Below are positions 1 through 8,893 of a stretch of 64,000 nucleotides of DNA, piece after piece. The stretch is from DATBRC01 sp036560485 (lineage in GTDB: Bacteria > Pseudomonadota > Gammaproteobacteria > Burkholderiales > Burkholderiaceae_D), in contig DATBRC010000041.1 in the NCBI GenBank assembly GCA_036560485.1, positions 32,569 through 96,568 on the forward strand, written 5' to 3'. The first letter of the stretch is position 1. Every line of letters begins with the position of its first letter. Both the position numbers and the translations under genes were made by a program. The notes under the pieces are model-generated. The model was given only the letters and a program-made list of their open reading frames with translations, did not search any database and was not told the DNA's origin.

Positions 1-345
1 TTCCGCAACTACCAAGCCCAGATTTTCACCAAAAAATTCGTCAACTTCCCACAACATTCCCTCATATGAAATGCGATGGCGGATCTTTTCAATAATCGGC
101 TTTTCACACAAATCATCGAGAAACCGTCGTGCATCCTCGATTGGAATTGGATATTCCCATTCGCCTCGCGTCGCTCCAATGGTACGTCCCTTAATCGTCA
201 ACATGGCCGTTGTATCCTGGATACGAATCCGAACTATTCTCTCTGGATGCGACGACAAGTACCCCTGACGGATTGATACTCGGTCACCCAAAGTTTTCCA
301 GTCCACCCCTCGCACCAAAAATTTTCGTTCGATTTCCACACTCAT
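1..345 (-). CDS. CYTH domain protein (triphosphate tunnel enzyme), partial
   Basis: This gene runs off the left edge of the window; 115 codons of its N-terminal part are present. The protein opens with the hallmark EIERKFLV at residues 4-11, giving the ExExK motif (E4, E6, K8) of CYTH/triphosphate tunnel enzymes. Later Arg/Lys-rich strands (RIRIQ, LTIKGR) fit the positively charged tunnel that binds triphosphate. Bacterial single-domain members are usually inorganic triphosphatases, and a few are class IV adenylate cyclases. The ATG overlaps the stop codon of the upstream carboxypeptidase gene (ATGA), so the two are probably translated together. Family is confident from the motif; the exact substrate is not determined. 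Confidence 0.85.
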   Translation of the reverse strand, partial: MSVEIERKFLVRGVDWKTLGDRVSIRQGYLSSHPERIVRIRIQDTTAMLTIKGRTIGATRGEWEYPIPIEDARRFLDDLCEKPIIEKIRHRISYEGMLWEVDEFFGENLGLVVAE

Positions 346-1475
346 CTGTTTGTACTTTCCAAGGTTGCCAATATCGGCTCCAGGATTTCCCGGCCCAAGC
401 TGGCGCTACGTGCACCATTCCATCCCACCTGCGCATTCGGCAAATTGGCATTGTCCTTGAATGGCATTTCCAGTGTCAGCGAAACGCATTTAAACGTGTG
501 TCCAATATATTTGGATGCGAGCTTCAAAACGCTTTCCTGATATTTGCCGGCAGCATAACCATGTTCGGTTTGGAAATCTGCACTGGCTTGTTTGAAGCGT
601 TCAATAAAAATCTGCTGTTCTGCCGCTTGTTGCGCACTAAAATCTTCCAGCATTTCGCAACCAGCGACAAACACATATGGCAAAGCTTCGTCGCCATGAA
701 TATCGAGAAATAAATCGCAACCCACTTCATGGATTTTATTTTTCACCAGGAAGACTTCAGGGCTGGTTTCAAGCGAAGGACTCATCCATTCGCGATTCAG
801 ATTTGTCCCTGCGGCATTGGTGCGCAGATTGCCTCTTGCCGAGCCATCGAGATTCATGTTCGGCACAACATAAAATATCGCGTGCCTCAATAACTGTTGT
901 GCAATCGGATTTGCAGCATCAAGCAGCGCTTCAATCATTCCTTCTGCAAACCATTCCGCCATTGTTTCACCTGGATGCTGACGTGCGATGACCCAGATTT
1001 TTTTAGTTGCATCTGGATTGCCGATCATCACAACATTCATGTCGCGCCCATCGAGTGTGTTGCCTAGATTACGTACACGTACCAGCGAAGAATTTTCAGC
1101 ACGACCCAGCAACTGCAAATGCCGCTCTGATGAGTACGGTTCGAAATAGGCAAAATAAATACTATCTCGCTCAGGCGCATACTTCACGGTCAAAATTTGC
1201 CCATCATATGTTGTCGGTACACGAAACCAATTTTCGCGGTCATAGCTGGCAACCGCTTGATAAGCATTCCATCCATCAGGAAAAGCAGCTTGCGCTGCAT
1301 TCAGAAAACGGATTGTGCATAACTCACCACGCGCGCCTTGCAATCGAAAATAAAACCACTGCAAGAAATCCGAATTGGAATCTTTACGAATATTCAAATC
1401 GATATGTTGCGGGCTTTCTTCGCATATAACTTCAATAGAACCGGCATCGAACTGTTGACTGATCTTTATTGGCAT
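342..1475 (-). CDS. M14 family zinc carboxypeptidase, cytosolic (Nna1/AGBL-like)
   Basis: The 377-residue protein has an N-terminal beta-rich domain (about residues 1-125) followed by an M14 peptidase domain. Zinc ligands are visible as H167 and E170 in HPGE and H260 in DIHGD. The substrate-binding segment NLNREW lies at about residues 225-230, and SLTLEMPF near the C-terminus carries the likely catalytic glutamate. The N-terminal domain plus HPGE is the layout of the M14D (cytosolic carboxypeptidase) subfamily, whose members remove C-terminal residues from proteins or peptides. No signal peptide is seen, so it should act in the cytoplasm. It overlaps the downstream CYTH gene by four bases. 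The physiological substrate in bacteria is unknown. Confidence 0.9.
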   Translation of the reverse strand: MPIKISQQFDAGSIEVICEESPQHIDLNIRKDSNSDFLQWFYFRLQGARGELCTIRFLNAAQAAFPDGWNAYQAVASYDRENWFRVPTTYDGQILTVKYAPERDSIYFAYFEPYSSERHLQLLGRAENSSLVRVRNLGNTLDGRDMNVVMIGNPDATKKIWVIARQHPGETMAEWFAEGMIEALLDAANPIAQQLLRHAIFYVVPNMNLDGSARGNLRTNAAGTNLNREWMSPSLETSPEVFLVKNKIHEVGCDLFLDIHGDEALPYVFVAGCEMLEDFSAQQAAEQQIFIERFKQASADFQTEHGYAAGKYQESVLKLASKYIGHTFKCVSLTLEMPFKDNANLPNAQVGWNGARSASLGREILEPILATLESTNR

Positions 1476-1524
1476 AAATTTATAAATTCATATCCCGCTA
1501 ATCATATTTCCAAACCGCCCCTCA

Positions 1525-1553
1525 TGCCAAATACGATGCCACTCTGCTATAAT
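1525..1553 (+). promoter_or_regulatory. Putative sigma-70 promoter of tRNA-Pro
   Basis: A perfect TATAAT stands at 1548-1553, 11 bases before the mature tRNA 5' end. A poor -35 match (TGCCAA, 1525-1530) lies 17 bases upstream. The position fits a tRNA promoter. Confidence 0.6.
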
Positions 1554-1564
1554 TTGCAGCTTGT

Positions 1565-1641
1565 CGGGGCGTAGCGCAGCCTGGTAGCGTACTTGCATGG
1601 GGTGCAAGGGGTCGGAAGTTCGAATCTTCTCGCCCCGACCA
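1565..1641 (+). tRNA. tRNA-Pro (anticodon GGG)
   Basis: A full 77-base cloverleaf can be drawn by eye. The acceptor stem CGGGGCG pairs with CGCCCCG, the D-arm contains AGCCTGGTAGC, and the anticodon stem CTTGC/GCAAG encloses a loop reading ATGGGGT, which gives anticodon GGG (codon CCC). The T-arm has GTTCGAAT. The 3' CCA is encoded (1639-1641). It stands as a single tRNA gene with its own promoter and terminator. No integrase or duplicated 3' end that would mark an integration site is visible. Confidence 0.96.
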
Positions 1642-1651
1642 GAAGAATCAG

Positions 1652-1689
1652 AGCCGGTAGTGAAAATTTCACTGCCGGCTTTTCTTTTT
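1652..1689 (+). terminator. Rho-independent terminator of tRNA-Pro
   Basis: A long hairpin (1652-1665 pairing with 1667-1680, interrupted by one internal mismatch) is followed by TTTCTTTTT at 1681-1689. It lies 10 bases after the tRNA. Confidence 0.85.
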
Positions 1690-2285
1690 GTAAAACAACG
1701 TCAATTCAAATATCATTTTCCGTCGCATTGTAAATACCTTGAAATCAATGCTGCAGTGCTCCATATCTTATGCAAAGCCGTAATAAAGCAGAATATCTGC
1801 TTATATGAATGCGTAATACGATGTTGCATTTAGCAAGCCAATTAATCAAGCAGGTTAATTAGATTGAATAACTTACCTCACTATGTGCTGCTAAATACAG
1901 CACATGTGTTGAATCCGACACGATAATTTGTTACCTCCTATTGTGTTCTCCAATCTTATCGCTGTACATTCCAAGTACAACAAAAATATTCATGAAGGTG
2001 CATAATAACCATAGAGGCCATTATTTTTGAACGAGCTTGGTTTAACCGAGGTGGCAAAATATTTCGCAATAAAATATGACAATTGTAATGATTCAAATCA
2101 TATCGATAAGGAGATGCTGAAAACTATCTCACCAGCTTGTATGATCAATGGATAACAAAGATAAAATAAATTGTCCAAGTTTAAAAAAGAAGTACACAGC
2201 AATGTAAAAGTGCGCGTATTATTAAATTAGTTTCCACGTTAAAAGTATCGTCTGCAAATGACAGTTCATATCAAAGGATATTTTC
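1690..2285. other. AT-rich intergenic leader upstream of prkA
   Basis: About 600 bases without a convincing gene, clearly more AT-rich than the flanks. It holds a perfect 8-bp inverted repeat (1883-1905) and a shorter TGTAC-N7-GTACA repeat (about 1963-1979). A Shine-Dalgarno-like AAAGGAT lies just before the prkA ATG. It probably contains the regulated promoter of the prkA operon, but no confident -10/-35 or -12/-24 pair could be fixed. Confidence 0.5.
1883..1905. repeat. Perfect inverted repeat upstream of prkA
   Basis: ATGTGCTG, seven spacer bases, then CAGCACAT. There is no following T-tract, so an operator or an RNA structure is more likely than a terminator. It lies about 380 bases upstream of prkA. 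Confidence 0.5.
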
Positions 2286-4208
2286 ATGAAAATCTTTGAC
2301 AACTACGCCGCTAGATACGACAAAAAACGAGAAGAAGAATTCTCGCTGCAAGAATACTTGGCGATATGCAAGCGAGACCGGCTTGCATACGCAACCGCAT
2401 CAGAGCGCATGTTGCATGCGATCGGAGAACCGGAGTTGGTCGACACACGCAACGACCCTCGGCTCTCGCGCATTTTCGCTAATAAAATCATCAAAATTTA
2501 TCCCGCTTTCCGCGAGTTCTACGGAACCGAGGAAGTCATTGAGCAAGTTGTCTCCTACTTCCGTCATGCAGCTCAAGGTCTGGAAGAACGCAAACAAATT
2601 CTGTATCTGCTCGGACCTGTAGGTGGAGGCAAATCGTCGATTGCAGAAAAGCTCAAGCATCTGATGGAGCACGTTCCGTTTTATGCCATTAAAGGTTCGC
2701 CGGTAAATGAATCACCGCTCGGTCTTTTCAGTGAAGAGGAAGATGGTGCCATTCTTGAAGAAGATTACGGCATCCCTCGCCGCTACCTGCGCACCATTCC
2801 TAGTCCATGGGCAGTGAAACGTTTAAGCGAATTCAATGGCGACATCAATCAGTTCCGCGTGGTCAAACGCTATCCATCGGTGCTGAAGCAAATTGCCATT
2901 TCGAAAACCGAACCTGGTGATGAGAATAATCAAGATATTTCATCCTTGGTTGGTAAAGTCGATATTCGGAAACTGGAAGAATATTCGCAGGACGATCCGG
3001 ATGCGTATAGCTATTCCGGTGGATTGTGCTTGGCCAATCAAGGTTTGATGGAGTTCGTCGAAATGTTCAAGGCACCGATCAAGGTGCTGCATCCATTGTT
3101 GACAGCAACACAAGAAGGCAACTTCAAAGGTACGGAAGGATTTGGTGCAATTCCATTCGATGGTGTGATCTTGGCGCACTCCAATGAATCGGAATGGAAA
3201 GCTTTCAAAAACAACAAGAACAATGAAGCTTTTCTCGACCGTATTTATATTGTGAAAGTGCCTTATTGCCTGCGTGTCAGTGACGAAACCAGGATTTATG
3301 AAAAATTACTGCGTAACTCGTCGCTATCGGAAGCACCTTGCGCACCTGGAACATTGAAAATGATGGCGCAGTTTGCCGTACTTTCGCGCTTGAAAGAACC
3401 GGAAAATTCCAGTCTGTTCAGCAAGATGCTGGTATACGATGGTGAGAATCTGAAAGACACCGATCCAAAAGCCAAGTCGATGTATGAGTATGTCGACTAT
3501 GCTGGCGTGGATGAAGGTATGAATGGACTGTCGACACGTTTTGCCTACAAAATTCTGTCAAAGGTTTTCAATTTTGATACAACAGAAGTGGCGGCCAACC
3601 CGGTTCATTTGCTCTATGTGCTTGAGCAACAAATCGAACGCGAGCAGTTCCCGCCTGAAACTGAGCAAAAGTATCTTTCCTACATTAAGGAACACTTGGC
3701 ACAGCGTTATGTCGAATTCATCGGCAAGGAAATCCAAACCGCTTATTTGGAAAGTTATTCCGAATACGGACAGAACATTTTCGATCGCTATGTGATGTTT
3801 GCAGATTTCTGGATTCAGGATCAGGAATTCCGTGACCCGGACACAGGCGAAAGTTTCGATCGTAACTCGCTCAATAATGAGCTAGAGAAAATCGAGAAAC
3901 CTGCAGGCATTTCGAATCCGAAAGATTTCCGCAATGAGATCGTTAATTTCGTATTGCGTGCACGAGCTCAGAATGCGGGCAAAAATCCGCTTTGGACCAG
4001 TTACGAAAAACTGAAAACTGTGATCGAGAAAAAAATGTTCTCGAATACAGAGGAACTTTTGCCGGTCATATCTTTCAACGCCAAAGCGAGTGCAGACGAC
4101 GCCAACAAGCATGAGGAATTCGTCAAGCGCATGGTGGAAAAAGGCTATACGGCAAAACAAGTACGATTGCTTTGCGAATGGTATCTGCGCGTTCGTAAAT
4201 CATCGTAG
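2286..4208 (+). CDS. prkA: PrkA family AAA+ serine protein kinase (YeaG)
   Basis: The 640-residue protein matches the usual length of PrkA/YeaG. It has the N-terminal AAA+ PrkA core with Walker A GPVGGGKS at residues 110-117, followed by the PrkA C-terminal kinase-like domain. In enterobacteria YeaG acts in nitrogen-starvation and stationary-phase adaptation, and in Bacillus PrkA is linked to sporulation. Here it heads an operon with yeaH and a spoVR homologue, the standard three-gene partnership. The start is the ATG at 2286, preceded by AAAGGAT. A 67-base gap separates it from yeaH. The long AT-rich leader upstream suggests regulated expression. Whether its main activity is kinase or ATP-dependent protease is not settled by sequence. 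Confidence 0.95.
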   Translation: MKIFDNYAARYDKKREEEFSLQEYLAICKRDRLAYATASERMLHAIGEPELVDTRNDPRLSRIFANKIIKIYPAFREFYGTEEVIEQVVSYFRHAAQGLEERKQILYLLGPVGGGKSSIAEKLKHLMEHVPFYAIKGSPVNESPLGLFSEEEDGAILEEDYGIPRRYLRTIPSPWAVKRLSEFNGDINQFRVVKRYPSVLKQIAISKTEPGDENNQDISSLVGKVDIRKLEEYSQDDPDAYSYSGGLCLANQGLMEFVEMFKAPIKVLHPLLTATQEGNFKGTEGFGAIPFDGVILAHSNESEWKAFKNNKNNEAFLDRIYIVKVPYCLRVSDETRIYEKLLRNSSLSEAPCAPGTLKMMAQFAVLSRLKEPENSSLFSKMLVYDGENLKDTDPKAKSMYEYVDYAGVDEGMNGLSTRFAYKILSKVFNFDTTEVAANPVHLLYVLEQQIEREQFPPETEQKYLSYIKEHLAQRYVEFIGKEIQTAYLESYSEYGQNIFDRYVMFADFWIQDQEFRDPDTGESFDRNSLNNELEKIEKPAGISNPKDFRNEIVNFVLRARAQNAGKNPLWTSYEKLKTVIEKKMFSNTEELLPVISFNAKASADDANKHEEFVKRMVEKGYTAKQVRLLCEWYLRVRKSS

Positions 4209-4275
4209 AAACACTATGATTGAATATGGGCTGAATATCCTTCAGCCCATATTGTGATACTAGCAGGAGACTCAT

Positions 4276-5541
4276 TTGGTTCACCTCATTGATCGTCGTC
4301 TGCAGGGCAAGAACAAATCTGCCATCAACCGTGAGCGCTTTTTACGGCGTTACAAAGGGCAGATCAAGGACGCTGTTGCGCGTTCGGTCAAGGGCCGTTC
4401 GATTACCGACATCGAAAGCGGCGAAAAAATTTCCATACCGGTCAAGGATGTCAACGAGCCGAATTTCGGTCATGCACATGGCGGGGTGTGGGAGGTGGTT
4501 CGTCCCGGCAACAAGGAATATCAAAAAGGCGATCAGGTCCAGCGCCCCAAAGAAGGCGGTGGTTCAGGTAAAGGTCAGGCCGGCAACAGCGAAGAAACCA
4601 GTGAAGATGATTTCATGTTTGAACTCACGCGTGAAGAGTTCATGAATTATTTCTTCGAGGATCTTGAATTACCCAACTTGGTAAAAACGCAGCTCACCGC
4701 CACCAAGGAATTCAGGAACCAACGCGCCGGCTATAACATGTCCGGCACGCCTTCTAATATCCATGTATTGCGTTCATTACGCGGTGCATTAGGCCGTCGC
4801 ATCGCAGTTGGCGGCAATTCACGCAAACGTATCCAGGAAGCCGAGCGCGAATTAAAAGCATTGCTACTCATCGTGCCGGAAGATGATCCCAAGGTCATCG
4901 AGCTTAAGCGCGAAATCCATCATCTCAAAACCAAGATCCTGGCGATCCCGTTTATTGATCCGTTCGATCTGCGCTACAGCAATCGGATCAAGGTGCCGAA
5001 ACCATCAAGCCAAGCCGTGATGTTTTGTATCATGGACGTATCAGGGTCAATGGATGAAATGAAGAAAGATACCGCCAAGCGTTTCTTCATTTTGCTCTAC
5101 CTATTCTTGACGCGTGCCTACGAGAAAATCGATGTCGTCTTCATTCGTCATCACACTTCGGCGACAGAAGTCGATGAAAATGAATTTTTTAATTCGCGTG
5201 AATCCGGCGGTACGGTCGTCTCGTCAGCACTTCATCTGCTGACCAAGATCATGCACGAACGTTATCCAAGTAACGAATGGAATGCCTATGTGGCGCAAGC
5301 TTCAGACGGCGACAACTGGGATAGCGATTCTGTCACCTGCCGCCAGTTATTGATCGACACGATCATGCCTGCCGTACAGTATTACGCGTACGTTGAAATC
5401 ACGGATGGACCACCGCAAAATTTGTGGGAAGAATATACCCAGATTCAGGATTTCCATCCGCACTTTGCGATGCAGAAAATTGAAACGCCCGCGGATATTT
5501 ATCCGGTGTTCCGAGAGCTTTTCAAAAAACAACCAAAATGA
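4276..5541 (+). CDS. yeaH: YeaH/YhbH family protein (DUF444, VWA-like)
   Basis: The 421-residue protein begins IDRRLQGKNKS, the conserved opening of the YeaH/DUF444 family. A von Willebrand A-like domain follows with a MIDAS-type DVSGS at residues 254-258, suggesting metal-dependent protein contacts. A Gly/Ser/Lys-rich linker lies near residues 90-112. The start is a TTG at 4276 with AGGAGA five bases upstream; no ATG in frame gives a family-like N-terminus. It sits between prkA and spoVR and overlaps spoVR by four bases (ATGA). The family is thought to work with PrkA, with YeaG/YeaH co-expressed under nitrogen starvation. Its biochemical function is unknown. Confidence 0.93.
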   Translation: MVHLIDRRLQGKNKSAINRERFLRRYKGQIKDAVARSVKGRSITDIESGEKISIPVKDVNEPNFGHAHGGVWEVVRPGNKEYQKGDQVQRPKEGGGSGKGQAGNSEETSEDDFMFELTREEFMNYFFEDLELPNLVKTQLTATKEFRNQRAGYNMSGTPSNIHVLRSLRGALGRRIAVGGNSRKRIQEAERELKALLLIVPEDDPKVIELKREIHHLKTKILAIPFIDPFDLRYSNRIKVPKPSSQAVMFCIMDVSGSMDEMKKDTAKRFFILLYLFLTRAYEKIDVVFIRHHTSATEVDENEFFNSRESGGTVVSSALHLLTKIMHERYPSNEWNAYVAQASDGDNWDSDSVTCRQLLIDTIMPAVQYYAYVEITDGPPQNLWEEYTQIQDFHPHFAMQKIETPADIYPVFRELFKKQPK

Positions 5542-7088
5542 CAAAACCCATTAAAAAAACAACCAGGAGGAGCAAGAAACCGCAACGGCTGCCTGAACAG
5601 TCGGAGTGGACATTTGAATTGATCGAGCAGGCGCATGAAGAAATCCGCCGTGTCGCCAAAAATTTCGGCCTCGATACTTACCCCAATCAGCTGGAAATCA
5701 TTAGCGCCGAGCAAATGATGGATGCATATGCATCAGTCGGTATGCCGGTGTCTTATCACCATTGGTCGTTCGGTAAGCATTTTCTCACTACGGAAAAAAG
5801 TTACAAACGTGGCCAAATGGGTTTGGCGTATGAAATCGTCATCAATTCCAATCCCTGTATCGCATATTTAATGGAAGAAAATAGTTTGACCATGCAGGCG
5901 CTCGTGATTGCACATGCGGCTTACGGTCACAATTCGTTCTTCAAAGGAAATTATCTTTTCCGTGCATGGACTGACGCCGAGGCAATTGTCGATTACATGG
6001 TATTCGCGAAAAATTACATCGCCGAATGCGAACAGCGTTATGGCATCGAAGAAGTCGAACTACTGCTAGACTCATGCCATGCACTGCAAAATTATGGTGT
6101 CGACCGCTACAAGCGTCCAGCCAAACTGTCACTGGAAAAAGAGCATGCACGCCAGAAAGAGCGTGAGGCATACATACAATCGCAAATCAATGATCTGTGG
6201 CGCACCCTTCCCCGCCGTGAGGAAGAAGCGGAAGAAGATGTCGTACATCGCTTTCCACCCGAGCCGCAAGAAAATTTGCTGTACTTCATCGAGAAGTACG
6301 CACCGCTTTTACAACCTTGGCAGCGCGAGATTGTCCGCATCGTCCGCAAGATTTCGCAATACTTTTATCCGCAGCGACAAACGCAGGTGATGAACGAAGG
6401 CTGGGCCACCTTCTGGCACTACACGATCCTCAATCAACTATTCGATGAAGGCATCGTTGGCAATGGTTTCATGATGGAGTTCCTGCAAAGCCATACCAAT
6501 GTCGTCTATCAACCGCCAATCACCAGCCCGCACTTTAACGGCATCAATCCGTATGCGTTGGGTTTTGCCATGATGCGCGACATCCGCCGTATTTGCGAAG
6601 AACCTACCGATGAAGATCGTGCATGGTTTCCGGATATCGCCGGTTCTGATTGGATAAAGACGCTGGATTTCGCGATGCGCAACTTCAAGGATGAAAGCTT
6701 TATTGCACAATACCTGTCACCCAAATTGATTCGCGACTTCCATTTCTTTTCTGTACTGGACGACGACAAAAACGAGAAGCTTTATATCTCTGCCATCCAT
6801 GATGAAAGTGGCTATCGCCACGTCCGGCAGCAGCTGGCTGATCAATACAATCTTGGTGACCGTGAACCGAACATTCAAGTGTGGTCTGTCAATACGCATG
6901 GAGACCGTGCCTTGACACTGCGGCACGCGCAATTTCAACGCCGCCCTTTAAATCAACAGGCGGACGAAGTATTAAAGCATGTCACACGGTTATGGGGATT
7001 TGATGTCCACCTAGAGACAGTCGATCCAGATGGCATAGTGATTGACACGCTGGAATGTAAATCCGAAAAACGGCATCGGACGAATTAA
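5538..7088 (+). CDS. ycgB: SpoVR family protein
   Basis: The 516-residue protein is the expected length for SpoVR/YcgB. Family-like segments include AHAAYGHNSFFKGN, with conserved His/Asn, and MNEGWATFWHY, an E-x(6)-H metal-site-like pattern. It begins with a basic stretch (KKTTRRSKKPQR). SpoVR is needed for spore cortex formation in Bacillus; in non-sporulating proteobacteria it is a stress/stationary-phase gene that occurs with prkA and yeaH. The ATG overlaps the yeaH stop (ATGA), indicating translational coupling. The terminator at 7179-7206 follows about 90 bases downstream. Molecular function is unknown. Confidence 0.94.
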   Translation: MTKPIKKTTRRSKKPQRLPEQSEWTFELIEQAHEEIRRVAKNFGLDTYPNQLEIISAEQMMDAYASVGMPVSYHHWSFGKHFLTTEKSYKRGQMGLAYEIVINSNPCIAYLMEENSLTMQALVIAHAAYGHNSFFKGNYLFRAWTDAEAIVDYMVFAKNYIAECEQRYGIEEVELLLDSCHALQNYGVDRYKRPAKLSLEKEHARQKEREAYIQSQINDLWRTLPRREEEAEEDVVHRFPPEPQENLLYFIEKYAPLLQPWQREIVRIVRKISQYFYPQRQTQVMNEGWATFWHYTILNQLFDEGIVGNGFMMEFLQSHTNVVYQPPITSPHFNGINPYALGFAMMRDIRRICEEPTDEDRAWFPDIAGSDWIKTLDFAMRNFKDESFIAQYLSPKLIRDFHFFSVLDDDKNEKLYISAIHDESGYRHVRQQLADQYNLGDREPNIQVWSVNTHGDRALTLRHAQFQRRPLNQQADEVLKHVTRLWGFDVHLETVDPDGIVIDTLECKSEKRHRTN

Positions 7089-7178
7089 AAACGAATAGTT
7101 CAACCTTGCCTTGAAAAGCGTGATTGAAAACTCAAAACAAATTATCTATTCAAATTATCTATTAACTGTGTACGCATA

Positions 7179-7206
7179 AAAAAGCCGGGTAAAAACCCGG
7201 CTTTTT
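7179..7206. terminator. Bidirectional terminator between spoVR and rplI
   Basis: A 12-bp perfect stem (7179-7190 with 7195-7206) around a four-A loop, with A-tract and T-tract built into the two sides. It works for both convergent operons. Confidence 0.92.
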
Positions 7207-7231
7207 ATTGAGGCTGATGAATACATGCTTA

Positions 7232-7684
7232 TTAAGCGTGGTCACCCAAAACAGAAACCGTGATTTCCACAACGACGTCCGTATGCAATGCAACGGAAAT
7301 AGCATGGTCGCCAACGGTCTTGAGTGGGCCTTGCGGCATGCGGATCTGTGCTTTTTCAACTGCAAAACCTTGCTTGCTCAGTGATTCAGCAATGTCGAAG
7401 TTAGTAACAGAACCAAACAAGCGGCCATCTACGCCAGATTTTTGGGTGATTTGAATGGTCAGTCCATTCAATTTTTCGCCTTGCGCCTGACAAGCTGCCA
7501 ATTTCTCAGCTGCCGCTTTTTCCAACTCGGCACGCTTTGCTTCGAATTCCGCAACAGCGCTGGTCGTAGCACGACGTGCCATGCGTTGTGGAATCAAAAA
7601 GTTACGGGCATAGCCGTCTTTAACGCGAACGACTTCACCGAGGTTGCCGAGATTAACGACTTTTTCTAACAGAATAACTTGCAT
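7232..7684 (-). CDS. rplI: 50S ribosomal protein L9
   Basis: The 150-residue protein starts MQVILLEKVVNLG and contains GYARNFLIPQ, both diagnostic of L9, which bridges the L1 stalk base and the body of the 50S subunit. The middle is the Ala/Glu/Lys-rich connecting helix (about residues 40-75), and the C-terminal RNA-binding domain follows. It is the last gene of the rpsF-priB-rpsR-rplI operon, and the terminator lies 26 bases beyond its stop codon. Confidence 0.98.
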   Translation of the reverse strand: MQVILLEKVVNLGNLGEVVRVKDGYARNFLIPQRMARRATTSAVAEFEAKRAELEKAAAEKLAACQAQGEKLNGLTIQITQKSGVDGRLFGSVTNFDIAESLSKQGFAVEKAQIRMPQGPLKTVGDHAISVALHTDVVVEITVSVLGDHA

Positions 7685-7721
7685 ATTTTTCTCCGAATGG
7701 TGGCAATTGAGTGTGCGTCAA

Positions 7722-8006
7722 TTACGCTGTGTGCAGATCGGTGTATGGCAGCAATGCAAGATAGCGTGCGCGTTTGATCGCGGTATCTACCTGACGCTGA
7801 TACAGTGCCTTGGTGCCGGTCAGGCGTGCCGGCATGATCTTGCCGTTTTCCTGAACGAAGTCCTTGAGCGTATCTACATCTTTGTAATCCACTTGCTCAA
7901 CGTGTGCTGCGGTGAAGCGGCAGAATTTTTTACGCTTGAACAACGGGTTCTGTTGTTTGCGTTTTTCTTTAAGCTTGTTCTTGTCGAATTTTTTACCGAA
8001 TGCCAT
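7722..8006 (-). CDS. rpsR: 30S ribosomal protein S18
   Basis: The protein has 94 residues with the family core FCRFTAAHVEQVDYKD and the C-terminal RYLALLPYTDLH. The N-terminus is extended and strongly basic (KKFDKNKLKEKRKQQ), as in other beta-proteobacteria. S18 binds with S6 at the platform of the 30S subunit. It lies 37 bases before rplI and 14 bases after priB in the same operon. Confidence 0.97.
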   Translation of the reverse strand: MAFGKKFDKNKLKEKRKQQNPLFKRKKFCRFTAAHVEQVDYKDVDTLKDFVQENGKIMPARLTGTKALYQRQVDTAIKRARYLALLPYTDLHTA

Positions 8007-8020
8007 TTTTGGCTCCTAAA

Positions 8021-8314
8021 TCAAATAAGTACGTCGAAATCTAAAATATGGAAAACGAGGCTTTTGCTATTGCGATTCTTACGTGCCAGAAATCCTGTAA
8101 ACCGATACGTTGCGCCTAATTCGGCTTGGTTAAATCGCCCTGAAATTTCGCCTGCAGCAACTGCAGTCATTTCAAATTCGACTAACCGTTCAACGCCTGC
8201 TTCAACTTGCTTCGATGTGTGCAGCAATTTTGCTGACACAATCGGTATGCCTGCCGGTGTGTATCGTAGAATCTCACGCTCGGCTATGTTGGCAACAATT
8301 TGAAGTTGGTTCAC
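8021..8314 (-). CDS. priB: Primosomal replication protein N (PriB)
   Basis: A 97-residue single-strand DNA-binding-like OB fold (NQLQIVANIAERE at the N-terminus, the GRFNQAELGATYRFTGFLA segment in the second half). PriB helps load the replicative helicase during PriA-dependent restart. The position between rpsF and rpsR is diagnostic; this operon order is conserved in beta- and gamma-proteobacteria. The reading frame has an ATG start and ends 14 bases before rpsR. Confidence 0.93.
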   Translation of the reverse strand: MNQLQIVANIAEREILRYTPAGIPIVSAKLLHTSKQVEAGVERLVEFEMTAVAAGEISGRFNQAELGATYRFTGFLARKNRNSKSLVFHILDFDVLI

Positions 8315-8344
8315 GCTCCCTGGATCAAGTAAGGTTCAAATAAC

Positions 8345-8713
8345 TTAAGCAGCAGGCGCCTCGGCACGATGGCTCTTGGCAGCGTCTTCCTTCTGTACGG
8401 CTTTCATCATTGGCGATGGGGTTGTTTCTGCTTTTTTCATCTTGACAGTCAGATGACGCAGAACAGCATCGTTGAATTTGAAGCCGGTTTCGATTTCAGC
8501 GAGAGTTTCGCTGTCGCACTCGATGTTCAGGCAGACATAGTGTGCTTTGGCCAGTTTTTGAATCATGTAAGCCATTTGACGACGGCCCCAATCTTCAACG
8601 CGATGGACCTTGCCGCCACGAGTGGTAACAATGCCTTTGTAGCGCTCGATCATTGCGGGCACTTGCTCGCTTTGATCCGGATGCACGATAAATACTATTT
8701 CATAATGACGCAT
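8345..8713 (-). CDS. rpsF: 30S ribosomal protein S6
   Basis: The 122-residue protein starts MRHYEIVFIVHPDQSEQV and contains VHRVEDWGRRQMAY, the S6 signature. The C-terminal tail past residue 100 is Ala/Lys/Glu-rich and disordered-looking. It heads the operon with priB, rpsR and rplI, preceded by a strong Shine-Dalgarno TAAGGAG. S6 pairs with S18 on the 30S platform, and in many bacteria the S6:S18 complex also binds the operon leader as a regulator; no leader motif was confirmed here. Confidence 0.98.
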   Translation of the reverse strand: MRHYEIVFIVHPDQSEQVPAMIERYKGIVTTRGGKVHRVEDWGRRQMAYMIQKLAKAHYVCLNIECDSETLAEIETGFKFNDAVLRHLTVKMKKAETTPSPMMKAVQKEDAAKSHRAEAPAA

Positions 8714-8893
8714 ATAAACTCCTTATGGACTGATTGAAAAATCGCCCACCCCGGCGTCAAGACGAGTGTGGGAAGAGGAAAACCGAAGATTATGCCTTGA
8801 AATGCCAAAAAACTCAACGCTTTCAAGTGCTTATCCTATTTTGACGCGAACAACACCTCGAAAAATTGAAATATGCTTGCATTTCTCTAAATA

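Noticed and set aside
1565..1641. tRNA-Pro as integration site of a mobile element
   Set aside because: No integrase gene follows, and I found no duplicate of the tRNA 3' end downstream. The AT-rich region is more likely regulatory.
2051..2066. Possible sigma-54 promoter (TGGCAAAATATTTCGC) before prkA
   Set aside because: The GG to GC distance is 11 rather than 10 and the -12 part is poor. Sigma-54 control of prkA is attractive but this site does not support it.
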